Position numbers and translations under genes: made by a program | Notes under the pieces: model-generated | Databases searched by the model: none | What the model was told of the DNA's origin: nothing | The model's input: the letters and a program-made list of their open reading frames with translations, nothing else | Part shown: positions 37,962 through 47,530 of the stretch, piece after piece | How the letters are laid out: each line of letters begins with the position of its first letter | Position numbering within the stretch: the stretch's first letter is position 1 | Source: Agarilytica rhodophyticola | Lineage (GTDB): Bacteria > Pseudomonadota > Gammaproteobacteria > Pseudomonadales > Cellvibrionaceae | NCBI RefSeq assembly: GCF_002157225.2 | Contig: NZ_CP020038.1 | Coordinates: 6,530,991-6,594,990, forward strand | Direction of reading: 5' to 3' | Length of the DNA stretch: 64,000 bases

Positions 37962-38120
37962 CCCGTCAAAAACCGCTCCCTAGGCCTTGGGTAACTACTA
38001 AATATCACATCACCCCCCTAATTTGTGATAAACAATTTACCTGTGTGTGACCCAGATTTGAAACGGTCTCCGTATCCTTCACTCTAAGTTAATGAAATAA
38101 AAGTCTCCCAATTGAGAGTG

Positions 38121-38160
38121 GCGAAAAAAGTTGTTTTCTATGCCTACAACTCTTTTTTGC
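38121..38160. terminator. Bidirectional terminator-like hairpin
   Basis: Left arm 38121-38134 (GCGAAAAAAGTTGT) and right arm 38146-38160 are near-perfect complements, with A and T runs inside the arms. It lies about 240-280 nt after ridA. Confidence 0.5.
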
Positions 38161-38498
38161 ACTATTTGGGTCGCTTACCAATGTTCAGGCATGAATTATG
38201 ATCAAAAGTATAAAAACAAATAGCCATACAAACTTAAATATATGTCCAATGCGCATTGCTAACAGTAATGCATTGATGGCTATTACAGAGCATATTAGCT
38301 CGGAGATTATTCATGCGTACCTTTAAACCTGCAATTGTTTTGCAAAACAGTGGCCTGAAACTGGACCTCTTTTGACAATTCAATGGTATTATCCAGAGAT
38401 AAAGACGTATGTATTACGATCATATATATAATGCGAATAGAATCAGCGCTATCGACGCAGCTTTTACAACAGATACACCAAATGAGCCAAAAATAGAC

Positions 38499-39206
38499 AT
38501 GCATAAACGAATATTGGTTGTTGAAGATCAAGAAGATATTAATGCATTAATCGCATTGAATTTGGAAACCCTCAACTATAGCGTGACACGCTGTGACAAT
38601 GGCAATGATGGATTGAAAACGGCCACTGAAGAAGCTTTCGACCTTATTGTTTTAGATATCATGTTACCGGGGCTAGACGGTTTGCAAATATGCCAAAGCC
38701 TGCGATCGAAAGGTAACTACACCCCCATCCTAATGCTGACAGCTAAAAAAACTGAAGCTGATCGTGTCATTGGGCTCGAAGTTGGCGCTGACGATTATCT
38801 AACTAAACCTTTTAGTGTTTTAGAACTACAGGCAAGAGTCAAAGCATTGCTGCGCAGAGTTGCTTTTCACAAGCAAGAAACTCAAGAAGAAGAGAGTGAT
38901 CACGACGAATTGCAATATGGCAAACTGGTTATTCGCAAACAAAAACGCGATATTGTCATGAACGGTAAGTCAATAAGTTTGACAGCCAAAGAATTTGACC
39001 TTCTCCTCTATATGGCTAATTTTCCAGGTCAAGTGTTCAGCCGGGAACAATTACTTAATGCTGTTTGGGGCTATCATCATAGTGGTTATGAGCATACAGT
39101 AAATTCACATATCAATCGCCTGCGGGCAAAATTGGAAGAAGACCCCAGTAACCCTGAATATGTGCTCACCGTTTGGGGAATAGGATACAAGTTCAATGAT
39201 CAATAA
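38499..39206 (+). CDS. OmpR/PhoB-family response regulator
   Basis: A 235-aa regulator from ATG 38499 (MHKRILVVEDQEDI). Receiver with the acidic pair at residues 10-13, phospho-acceptor Asp53 in LIVLDIMLPGLDG, Thr in MLTAKKTEAD and Lys in DDYLTKPFSVLEL. Winged-helix output domain (about 142-235) with LTAKEFDLLLYMANFPGQVF and the recognition helix HTVNSHINRLRAKLE. The downstream kinase gene overlaps by 11 bp, so they form one translationally coupled pair. The stimulus is unknown. Confidence 0.92.
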   Translation: MHKRILVVEDQEDINALIALNLETLNYSVTRCDNGNDGLKTATEEAFDLIVLDIMLPGLDGLQICQSLRSKGNYTPILMLTAKKTEADRVIGLEVGADDYLTKPFSVLELQARVKALLRRVAFHKQETQEEESDHDELQYGKLVIRKQKRDIVMNGKSISLTAKEFDLLLYMANFPGQVFSREQLLNAVWGYHHSGYEHTVNSHINRLRAKLEEDPSNPEYVLTVWGIGYKFNDQ

Positions 39207-40707
39207 GCTCACCTCGACCTTGTATGGTCGTCTCACTGCCGCTCTGCTTCTTAGCTTTATAGTGGTAGGTGTATTCGCTGCAATTTTGATGGTGCATTCA
39301 TCGCGTGCTTATCAGCAAGAAATAACCCAGGTTATGCACCGAGACCTTGCAGCACATGTAGTTGATCACTACTTATTATTTGAAAATGATGAGCCGAATT
39401 TAGAAGAGGCTGAAAAAACCTTCCATGACTTGATGATATTGGGGCCAAACTTTGAATTTTACTTGCTAGATAAAGCGGGGAAAATTGTTGCTTGCTCTGC
39501 CGACCCAAGTAGCCTGCATTTGGATTTTGTTGATACCAAGCCTATTGGCTCCTATCTTCAAAGCCCAGTTATACAAGAACCTATCTTCGGTGACGACCCG
39601 CGTGGTATCGACCGAGAGAAGATATTTAGCGTTGCGCCAATTGTGCGCGACGGAGAACTACAAGGTTATCTATACGTTATTCTCGGTAGTGAGATCTATG
39701 ACCGGGTTTCAGACTTAGTCCTAGAAAGTAAAATTATTCAATGGGGTCTTTGGGTATTTTTAATCGGCCTTGCTTTTAGCTTGTTTGCCACACTTTGGTT
39801 AACTGGCTTAATTATACGACCACTTACCAAACTGACTGATCATGTTTGTATGATCCAATCCACTGGCTTTAGTAAAGACCCATTAAAAGATGGCGAACTT
39901 ATCGGTCAGTTACAGAAATGGGCCAGCGAAAATACCGATGAGATACACACTTTAGGTGGCGCATTTAAAGAAGCCTTGGAAAAGATTCGTGAGCAATATC
40001 AAAATATTGTCACCATAGATGAATTACGTAAAGAATTACTTTCCCATGTGTCACATGATCTTCGCACACCTCTAGCGTCTCTGTTAGGGTATTTAGAAAC
40101 CTGGGAGCTTAGCCAAGACAAAATGTCTGCCGAAGAAAGTCGTCAATATATCGCTACCGCTAAAAAAAGCGCGCAACGAATTTCTTCCTTGGTCGAACAA
40201 TTATTTGAATTAGCTCATCTTGATAGCGGCAACGTGCAAGTTAATAGAGAGCCCTTTTCAATTGCAGAACTGGTTCAAGATGTCCTGCAAAAATTCCAAA
40301 TTTTGGCGCAACAAAAAAATATTTCTCTAGCAGTTACGCCACAAGACAGCAGCATCACAGTCATAGGCGATATTGAAAAACTTGAGCGAGTTTTTACAAA
40401 CCTGGTGGAAAATGCTCTTCGCCATACAAGTGAGGGTGGGTCAATCACAGTTAGACTAAACAACACCGGACAGCTTGTTGCCATTGAAGTAATAGACACT
40501 GGTATTGGCATACCCGATGAAGATATTCCTCATATATTCGATGCGCACTACAAAGCAGGTAATAGTGTCAGAGGCAATACTGCCCACGGCGGCCTTGGTT
40601 TAGCCATTACTAAACGGCTATTAGATTTGCACCAATCATCAATTAGTGTGACCAGCCAAATCAACAAAGGTACGAAATTCGAATTTCAGTTGCAAACAGG
40701 TTATTGA
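39196..40707 (+). CDS. HAMP-containing membrane sensor histidine kinase
   Basis: A 503-aa inner-membrane kinase. TM1 at about 13-33, a periplasmic sensor region of about 145 aa, TM2 at about 181-205, then HAMP. HisKA has the H-box LLSHVSHDLRTPLASLLGYL; the ATPase domain carries NLVENALRH, DTGIGIPDED and GGLGLAITKRLL. All kinase boxes are intact. The periplasmic domain has no family I recognise. Its 3' end overlaps the convergent patatin gene by 7 bp. Confidence 0.92.
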   Translation: MINKLTSTLYGRLTAALLLSFIVVGVFAAILMVHSSRAYQQEITQVMHRDLAAHVVDHYLLFENDEPNLEEAEKTFHDLMILGPNFEFYLLDKAGKIVACSADPSSLHLDFVDTKPIGSYLQSPVIQEPIFGDDPRGIDREKIFSVAPIVRDGELQGYLYVILGSEIYDRVSDLVLESKIIQWGLWVFLIGLAFSLFATLWLTGLIIRPLTKLTDHVCMIQSTGFSKDPLKDGELIGQLQKWASENTDEIHTLGGAFKEALEKIREQYQNIVTIDELRKELLSHVSHDLRTPLASLLGYLETWELSQDKMSAEESRQYIATAKKSAQRISSLVEQLFELAHLDSGNVQVNREPFSIAELVQDVLQKFQILAQQKNISLAVTPQDSSITVIGDIEKLERVFTNLVENALRHTSEGGSITVRLNNTGQLVAIEVIDTGIGIPDEDIPHIFDAHYKAGNSVRGNTAHGGLGLAITKRLLDLHQSSISVTSQINKGTKFEFQLQTGY

Positions 40708-42458
40708 TCTTCCTTTTCAGTTCGCCGGGCTAGAGCAATATTATAAAGATTGGTCATAGCATCATAGGAAGCGTTCTTGCCTTCCCCTTCCCAAGGTAAT
40801 GAAGAGTAGTCCTCTCGCTTGGGAGGGCCATCTTTCAGTAATAACTCTTTCTCTTCACCAGATAGCAGTCCGTAAGCTTGCTCGATACTATCGACCTGGT
40901 ATAAAGCAGGTTCATTAGTGCGATTGTTAGCCTGTATTAATGTATTAAATGTGGCATCTTTTTTTGCGTGATCTACTATTTTTTTATCCGAGCCACCCCC
41001 AAGAACCGAAAGGCCACCATGGAAAACTGTGGTTTTATTACTGTAATGGCTCTTTAGAACGTCATGCCGCCTATTTTCCGGGGTTACACCAAATGCTTGA
41101 TACAGCCTGGACACCTTGACATTATTTGCCTTGGCAGATGGCGGCAAAAATGAATTAGCATATGATTTCCCTTTCTCATCAAAAGCAAACAACATGGTTT
41201 GTGCCCTTCTTTTCCCTAGTTCTATATCTTCGCCTGTGCCACCCTTAGGTTCAGAGATTGCTTGTTTAATATCATCAAATGCAGCTTCTACAGGTAAATT
41301 GGAATAAATACCACCATCAGTAAATTTACTGTTACCAATATTTAAACTTGAATCGAAAGTAACACCTGAGGTCAGAGCCGGATGAGCCATGGAAGCTCTG
41401 GCAGCAAAGGCAATAGGCAAATCTGGAGTGCTTCGACTATTAAGTAACATACCATTTGCAGTTTCAGCATTATAAGCTGTCAGCTCGATTTGCTTAAATT
41501 GCTTGGGGGCGAGCCCATGCATCATATCCATATCAGAAAATGTGACCATTTTATTTGATCTATCGACACGGAAGTTGGGAGAACGAAGTATCTCTAAGCG
41601 TTCGTTAATATCATTCACAGATCGATTGCTTTTCGCTGCATACCGCACAATAGCTTGGTTAAAGTCTTCATCATTATCAGCTTTCGCTTGGTTAATATAA
41701 TTGGCAACACGTGTCGCAATGACAGTATCAGCTTGTTTAATTAGAGGCTCGCCATTGCCACCATAACCTTTCATTTTACCAACAAATTGGACTGGGGATT
41801 TAGAGAATGAAACCTGCGGGTACAATTTTCCAACTTCCTCATCTGTTTTCAGCGCGCCTTCTTTCATCATACTAGTGATAAGCTTATCTAAATCTTCAAA
41901 TGGCAATGAAACTGAAATTGCAGCTGAGACCAACCCACCAGCTGAAGAACCGGCTACCTTTTTGACATGATCAAACTCACCTAACTTATCTAACTCAGAT
42001 AGTGCTGAGGTATAGGCTAGCAGCATCATACCACCACCGCTAAACGCTAAGTTTTGCAACTTTTCAGGGCTAACAATTACGTTGAAACCATCACCATTCA
42101 TACGCGGAAAAATCTGTGGTTTCATCCACTCGACTTTCTCCGCTCCCTGTAGCTTTTCTCGTAAATTACTAATTGTGCTTTGAGTGACTATTTGATCGAC
42201 AGAAGAAAAGAACTGTTGTTTTGCCCGCTCTGCTTTTTCCATACGTCGCTTTGAAAAATAAACTTTTTCTCTTTTCTCTAAATGAGAATCCATTTTACGA
42301 AAGTATTTCTGATTTATATTATCAGCGGTCTGCGCGGCATGCTCCCTGAGTTGACTAGCCTCTGAAGGCTGCATCAGTTTAGCTTTAGTATCAACATCCC
42401 TTATAAAATTATTTAGAAAAGTGCTACTAGTAAATCTGTCGTATTTCATCGGTGTCAA
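40701..42458 (-). CDS. Patatin-like phospholipase with long helical N-terminus
   Basis: A 585-aa protein without a signal peptide. Residues 1-125 are strongly helical and charged. The patatin domain has the oxyanion loop GGGM at 141-144, nucleophile Ser172 in GSSAG, and Asp381 in DGGIYSNLP, so the Ser-Asp dyad is intact. The C-terminal 190 residues are unassigned. It lies 62 nt downstream of the Rhs gene on the same strand and is probably co-transcribed. This layout and the cytosolic form resemble secreted phospholipase effectors (ExoU/VipD-like), but no secretion gene is in the window; the effector role is inference. TTG 42458 and ATG 42449 are both possible starts. Confidence 0.82.
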   Translation of the reverse strand: MTPMKYDRFTSSTFLNNFIRDVDTKAKLMQPSEASQLREHAAQTADNINQKYFRKMDSHLEKREKVYFSKRRMEKAERAKQQFFSSVDQIVTQSTISNLREKLQGAEKVEWMKPQIFPRMNGDGFNVIVSPEKLQNLAFSGGGMMLLAYTSALSELDKLGEFDHVKKVAGSSAGGLVSAAISVSLPFEDLDKLITSMMKEGALKTDEEVGKLYPQVSFSKSPVQFVGKMKGYGGNGEPLIKQADTVIATRVANYINQAKADNDEDFNQAIVRYAAKSNRSVNDINERLEILRSPNFRVDRSNKMVTFSDMDMMHGLAPKQFKQIELTAYNAETANGMLLNSRSTPDLPIAFAARASMAHPALTSGVTFDSSLNIGNSKFTDGGIYSNLPVEAAFDDIKQAISEPKGGTGEDIELGKRRAQTMLFAFDEKGKSYANSFLPPSAKANNVKVSRLYQAFGVTPENRRHDVLKSHYSNKTTVFHGGLSVLGGGSDKKIVDHAKKDATFNTLIQANNRTNEPALYQVDSIEQAYGLLSGEEKELLLKDGPPKREDYSSLPWEGEGKNASYDAMTNLYNIALARRTEKEDQ

Positions 42459-42520
42459 CTTAAGTATAGTGGCCTCGCTGTATTTAGTGCAATTTGATAA
42501 AAAAAGTTCTCTACAAAATT

Positions 42521-45500
42521 TTAAGAAAAATTAGACAGACCGCTTAGATTCAAATTTTTTCTAACATACCTATCAATTGAGATTGTATTTCTCTGGTAAA
42601 AATAAGTCATATCTACATAAGACCATTTAATCTCATAAGCCTTGGCAAGCGGAAATAAAACATCATTAGAACTAAATTCCATCGAAAAAAGTCTTTGGCT
42701 CCTATTATTTATTTGCTCAAGATAGTTTATATTTTCATGGAACATACATGGCACAATGAAATCAATTTCAGTAAGTGGGTCAGTATCAATAGGGTTACGC
42801 TCATCTAAGCTGTTGCCAATCTCGTAAACCCCCATAAGATTAAAAGCATTAACTGAGTTAGTAGCATATTGATATTGATTTACCCCACCTAAGAGGCCTA
42901 TTGTATTAGGCTGAGTAAACTGCCCGATACTGGGATTAAAGTAACGAATGCGGTTGTAAAGCAACCCACTCTCTTCATCAAAATACTGTCCTTGAAATCT
43001 CAGATTATTTTCAACCTTATTAATTTCTTTTAAGGCAACATTACCATAGTTTTTATAGTAGGCTTGCCAAACAAGATTTCCTCCTTGATCACTTATTTCT
43101 TTAGGTGTACCAAGATGGTCAAGATAAAAGTGATAAATGGTATTATCTTCGATCATAGCTATGGGTCTAAAGCTTTCAGGCTCATAGATATAAGTCTTAT
43201 TAACTTGACCACCTTTTTCTTGAACCAGTTGATCACCAAGCCATAAATATTTTATATTAATTGAGGAACTTTGTTTTCTTATTCGACGTCCCAAAGGATC
43301 ATATTTATAATAAGTAGCCTCTCCATCTTTTTTTGTGCAAACTAGTTGGTTTTGTAAATTATAAACAAACTCAGTTTCAGATTGGCTACCTTTACCACGT
43401 TTTTCTTTAACTAGATTACCTCGTTCATCATATGTAAATGTAGTACTACCATAAGTAATGATACGACTGCCTTCACTGTAATTGATTGCGTAGCCATTGA
43501 CGCTGGTGATATTACTTGCAGGATCAAAACTAAAATTTTCAGCATGACTGCCTTCAACTTTTTCAATACGATTAAGTAAATCATAGGAAAATCGCGTTTC
43601 ATTCCCAGCATCATTAATACTACTAATATTGCCAAACTTATCGTAACTGTATTCACGCTGAACGACGCCAGGGGCTTTATTTCGATGATTAATACTGCTT
43701 TGTTTAAGTAATCGTCCTAAATCATCATAACTACTCTGAACTTCTAACACCCCCTGGTGACGATGTGTTTCACGACCAAAATCGTCACGCAAAATTTGAG
43801 TAATAGTGTTACTGTTAAAGATTACATCACTCAATTGATTATTGTCATCGAATTGATATTGGATATTTTTCCCGTCAGGTAATTGAATACCACTACAAAT
43901 ACCTGGCCATATATGAGAAAAGCCAATATCAACCATTGTGTTTTTGAGGCGGTTTTTGCCGCTAGAATCTAGATCACTATGGTGTTCTTTTTTCAATTGG
44001 CCATAGAGGGTGTATTCAAATGCAAGATATTGATTAGCATTATAAGTTTCTCGCAAACGACCTTTAGGGTCATATTGATAGCGAATGAATTCTTCTTGTT
44101 GATCAGGATGTTTAATAGACTTATATGTTTTACTTAAAACTTGCCCCAGAGCATCGCGCTTATACTCTGTCATCACTTCACCCGCATCCATGTGTTTTAT
44201 TAGGTGACCGGCTTTATTATATTTATAGTGCTGAATACGTCCATCAAAGCCAATTTCTTTAATTAAGCGTTGATTGCCATCATAAAAAAACTGGTAACGC
44301 TCTTCATTTTGATTAATTAAGGCAATCAAATTACATTCTGTATCGTATTCGTATTTTAATTTATAACCTTCAGCATCGATACGCTCAATAACCTGCCCTA
44401 GGTCATCGTAGTAATATTCGGTAGTTCGACCTTGAGGATCACTATAGCGGATAAGCTGGTCTTTATCATCATAAGAGTAGTGAGTGGTATCCCCCTTGTC
44501 TGCGATAATTTTTTCCACAAGACCTGTAACACCATAGCGATACTCGACAGTATTTATTGGAGTTTTTTCTTTATCCATGTAGGAGACATTAACAACTTGC
44601 CCCCAAGCATCGTAGCTAAATTGTTTTATATGACCTAAAGTGTCTACATGCTGAACCAGCTCCCCTTGAGCATTCCATCGAAAGCGGGAAACCCGCTTCA
44701 TAGGATCAGTTATAGAAGTGATTAGACCATGCTTGTTATGGCCATACATAATGCGCTGTTGATAAGGGTCTATTAGTGCAACCAGTTGACCATGAGTGTT
44801 GTACTCAAATCTCTGGACAGTTTTATCTTTATCAATAATTGCTGTTGGCTTATCTTTAAAGTAATCGATGGTAAAGCGATTACCTAATGCATCCCTCGAT
44901 CCTGCGTAATGATGTTGGTCGTAAAAATACTGAGTAACGTTGCCTTCCGGGTCTTCATCAGATGACTTTCGCCCATCCTGATAATGAAATTTATGAATAT
45001 TTCCTTCATTATCTATTTTTTCAACAATTTGTCCTTCACCGTTGTAATAGTACTCACATTGAAAGCCTCGGCTATCTGTCGTTTTACCGCATTTTTTTGT
45101 TTTATCCCAGTCAAAGTAATGTTCATAGATGCCTCGCTCTCCCCAGCTGTGAGTGCAAGTGGCGGTATGATCTTCGCCATCCCAATCAAAATAAAGATTA
45201 AAACCTGTTTTTAAAGTACGCTGAACCAACAAGTGATTTGAATAAGCATACTTTTCACCAATACTTTTAGCATTGCGGTGGGCAATCAGATCACCTTTAT
45301 TATTGTAATCATACTCAGCGACGATTTTTTCTTGATTGAGAGCTTCATTATGGAGTAGTACAGTTTGCACTCGGCCCTGAGCATTGTGCTTAAAACGTAG
45401 GGACTTACCCCAATTACCCTGTATGCGACTAATTTTTTGCTGCTCATTATAGTGAACACTTATGCAAAAGCCTCTCTCTCCAGAGCCATCCTTGATAGCA

Positions 45501-45895
45501 GACTCAGGAGTATAAGCGCTATGACGCAATTGGATAAGTGGACAGTAGTGAGCAATATCCGTGGAACGCGTAAACACCTTATCCCACTGACCATCCTGCT
45601 TGAGCAAAAAGCTATTCTTCGAGAGACGATCGATAGTCAGGCCTTCCGACAAATTTGTACTGCGTTCACCAACACTTGGCAGCTCAAATGGAATCACGCG
45701 ACCTCGGTTATCCTTATAGATAACTTGGGCCACATCAACCTCTAAGATTTCACTGCAACTGTGAAACCACGCAACTCCCAAGCCGTCATCATTCTTACTA
45801 GAACTGCGATATATACGTGTCCATTTAAATGGCATTGGCCCAGGTAACACTGCATCTACCTGCTCGAACGATTCTTCACCTGTTACTATTCCCAC
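42521..45895 (-). CDS. Rhs/YD-repeat protein lacking its N-terminal region, with unique C-terminal tip
   Basis: An 1124-aa product. It starts at the DUF6531-like motif (VTGEESFEQVDAVLPGP) that normally follows an N-terminal PAAR or transmembrane part. A TAA stop lies 3 codons before the GTG start, and the intervening codons (GDW) still fit the family pattern, so the 5' part seems cut off. Many YD repeats follow (forms such as YSYDDKDQLIRYSDPQG). The Rhs core ends at LLYNRIRYFNPSIGQFTQ and GGVNQYQYATNSVNAFNLMG. The last 100 residues or so form a variable tip with no recognised toxin domain. Lower GC than the flanks suggests acquisition. It may be an orphan cassette rather than a working toxin. 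Confidence 0.85.
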   Translation of the reverse strand: MGIVTGEESFEQVDAVLPGPMPFKWTRIYRSSSKNDDGLGVAWFHSCSEILEVDVAQVIYKDNRGRVIPFELPSVGERSTNLSEGLTIDRLSKNSFLLKQDGQWDKVFTRSTDIAHYCPLIQLRHSAYTPESAIKDGSGERGFCISVHYNEQQKISRIQGNWGKSLRFKHNAQGRVQTVLLHNEALNQEKIVAEYDYNNKGDLIAHRNAKSIGEKYAYSNHLLVQRTLKTGFNLYFDWDGEDHTATCTHSWGERGIYEHYFDWDKTKKCGKTTDSRGFQCEYYYNGEGQIVEKIDNEGNIHKFHYQDGRKSSDEDPEGNVTQYFYDQHHYAGSRDALGNRFTIDYFKDKPTAIIDKDKTVQRFEYNTHGQLVALIDPYQQRIMYGHNKHGLITSITDPMKRVSRFRWNAQGELVQHVDTLGHIKQFSYDAWGQVVNVSYMDKEKTPINTVEYRYGVTGLVEKIIADKGDTTHYSYDDKDQLIRYSDPQGRTTEYYYDDLGQVIERIDAEGYKLKYEYDTECNLIALINQNEERYQFFYDGNQRLIKEIGFDGRIQHYKYNKAGHLIKHMDAGEVMTEYKRDALGQVLSKTYKSIKHPDQQEEFIRYQYDPKGRLRETYNANQYLAFEYTLYGQLKKEHHSDLDSSGKNRLKNTMVDIGFSHIWPGICSGIQLPDGKNIQYQFDDNNQLSDVIFNSNTITQILRDDFGRETHRHQGVLEVQSSYDDLGRLLKQSSINHRNKAPGVVQREYSYDKFGNISSINDAGNETRFSYDLLNRIEKVEGSHAENFSFDPASNITSVNGYAINYSEGSRIITYGSTTFTYDERGNLVKEKRGKGSQSETEFVYNLQNQLVCTKKDGEATYYKYDPLGRRIRKQSSSINIKYLWLGDQLVQEKGGQVNKTYIYEPESFRPIAMIEDNTIYHFYLDHLGTPKEISDQGGNLVWQAYYKNYGNVALKEINKVENNLRFQGQYFDEESGLLYNRIRYFNPSIGQFTQPNTIGLLGGVNQYQYATNSVNAFNLMGVYEIGNSLDERNPIDTDPLTEIDFIVPCMFHENINYLEQINNRSQRLFSMEFSSNDVLFPLAKAYEIKWSYVDMTYFYQRNTISIDRYVRKNLNLSGLSNFS

Positions 45896-46493
45896 CCAAT
45901 CACCTTAACTAGTAGTTGAACAAATCGAGCCCTCAGACAATGAACGACAGCTCTGTGCTTGGAACCTGTTAGCAGGCCCTAGCAAAGTTTAAAGAATAAA
46001 TATCTTATAGTGAATCAGAAAAGGGGCTACATACTCCATCTGTTACTGCCATTTTGAGTATGGCATAAGGATATAGAGATAATCTTAAGCTGGTCACAGA
46101 TTAGACTTCTCATATAGGGAGCGAGAGACAAACTTTATTTCTCTTAAAGCTTCTATATGCAATTATTCAGTCCATGAAAAAAGTATGCAGTTATGCATAA
46201 ATTGAAGTTGTGCAAATTGAGCAGATTACAGCTGGTAAGACCTTAGCGGCAATGATCTAATAGTGAAAACGGCGCAAAAATCAACATAAAAACAACTTAG
46301 CGTTTCGCGATGTTATTGAGATAACCACAGAGTCTCGCCACTAACAATATGATCTTAACTTAAACCTATCGTAGCCCATATTACCGAGACAAGAGCCCTA
46401 TAAGATTAATTAAAGGATTAACATATAGGGATGTAGATATTTTGTGCAAGTTTAGGCATTTATGCGTTATAGCGGCCAAGGTTATATGCGACG
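45896..46493. other. Non-coding region upstream of the Rhs gene
   Basis: Around 600 bp rich in stop codons in all frames. At 45968-45981 a short stretch resembles the terminus of the MITE-like family (GCAGGCCCTA). I see no promoter or intact gene; it looks like decayed DNA. Confidence 0.45.
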
Positions 46494-46902
46494 TTGGGAA
46501 AACTTGTCGATAGTGGCGCTTTATCTCACGATAAGGGGCTCGCTGAAACGTTAACCTTTAACTCAGGTGGCGCCAGTAAATACCACGGCGATTTAGGCCA
46601 ATATATGGAAGAAGGGGCATAACCTAGCCATAAGTATGAATTTTCAACAATATTCGACCGCGACCAATGCCCTTCTCGTGGTCACAAAGGCAGCCGTGTG
46701 CAACTTAAATTTCCAGACGGTGCAGGGTGCAGATTACAAGCTCATCTAGGGAACGAAGACACCGTACCTAGTTCGTAGAGACTTCGCTCCTGGCTATATA
46801 TCTAAGCAAAGTGATAAGGATGATTATAGCCTAAGCGAAATAGAAATTGATGAAGTCATCGCATCACTAATCGCAGCACGAAGAGAAGGAAAAAAGCCAT
46901 AG
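46494..46902 (+). pseudogene. Degenerate ORF of unknown family
   Basis: One frame reads as protein-like sequence from 46494 (LGKLVDSGALSHDKGLAE) through a TAA at 46620-46622, continues in the same frame (FDRDQCPSRGHKGSRVQLKF) to TAG 46776-46778, and then a +1-shifted frame carries on (FAPGYISKQSDKDDYSL) to TAG 46900-46902. One nonsense and one frameshift thus separate three pieces that look like one old gene. I do not recognise the family. Its place upstream of the truncated Rhs gene, on the other strand, suggests remains of an accessory island. Confidence 0.5.
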
Positions 46903-47239
46903 TACGCTTCAGCTCAATCTTTTAGCAGATAAAGAATTAAGATCTTACTAGAAGTAATTTACGCCAACAAAATACTGTATTTAAATACAGTATTTTGTTA
47001 TAATACTCTTAACTCAATGGGCTTTTGACTAAAGTCAAAAGTAGTGTGCGCACATTTATATACCCTCGCAATTATTACTTTTTTAATCGCTGCTATACGT
47101 ATTCAAGGGATTGAGCTCTCTTAAAATTAATACAATTGATACAACAAATAATGGCACGTGTAAAAACGTAGAAATATTTATCAGGCAGAGTGTGCCACAA
47201 ACTTTTTGTATTATTTCTCATCAAACTATGGAGTAAACG
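46903..47239. other. Intergenic region
   Basis: AT-rich. A hairpin-forming repeat ATACTGTATTTAAATACAGTAT lies at about 46971-46992 (arms AATACTGTATTT and AAATACAGTATT), followed by TTTTGTTATAATA; it could be a terminator for the decayed gene. The last 20 nt include the GGAG preceding the small ORF. Confidence 0.5.
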
Positions 47240-47380
47240 ATGAAATCTTTTCGATCAACATTTTTTTTCTTGGCTTTATTAGCCCTTGTTACATTTATAT
47301 CGAAAGGGCAAAAGACTAGCACAGAAAATAGTAACGCAGATAATCACTCTGAAATTGCAACACTTTCTGAAAAAAAATAA
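47240..47380 (+). CDS. Small exported or membrane peptide, 46 aa
   Basis: ATG at 47240 is preceded by GGAG (47230-47233) at 6-nt spacing. The N-terminus is basic then hydrophobic (KSFRSTFFFLALLALVTF), followed by a polar Ser/Asn/Glu-rich tail. This has the look of a signal peptide or single membrane helix. No homology is recognised. It lies alone between decayed DNA and the convergent S41 peptidase, so it could be a chance frame, but the ribosome-binding site and composition favour a gene. Confidence 0.4.
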   Translation: MKSFRSTFFFLALLALVTFISKGQKTSTENSNADNHSEIATLSEKK

Positions 47381-47487
47381 GGACTAAGGGAAAGAAGAGA
47401 AAGTCGACCAACCTTTTCAAGCGTTATAAGCCGCTCTATTTGCGCCAATTATATTCTGTCGGCAGTTTTATTAAATAGAATTCAAAA

Positions 47488-47520
47488 AAACCTCTTCACT
47501 TGACTAAGGTGAAGAGGTTT
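47488..47520 (-). terminator. Rho-independent terminator of the S41 peptidase gene
   Basis: AAACCTCTTCAC (47488-47499) and GTGAAGAGGTTT (47509-47520) pair perfectly over 12 bp; on the minus strand seven T follow. It may also stop transcripts from the small ORF side. Confidence 0.9.
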
Positions 47521-47530
47521 CCATAGACCT

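Larger units (their letters stand above)
37885..38498. other. Long intergenic region with two strong hairpins
   Basis: About 610 bp between ridA and the response regulator. It contains two inverted repeats annotated separately. An in-frame ATG at 38409 could extend the regulator upstream, but the added 30 residues are not receiver-like. No other gene is supported. Confidence 0.5.
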
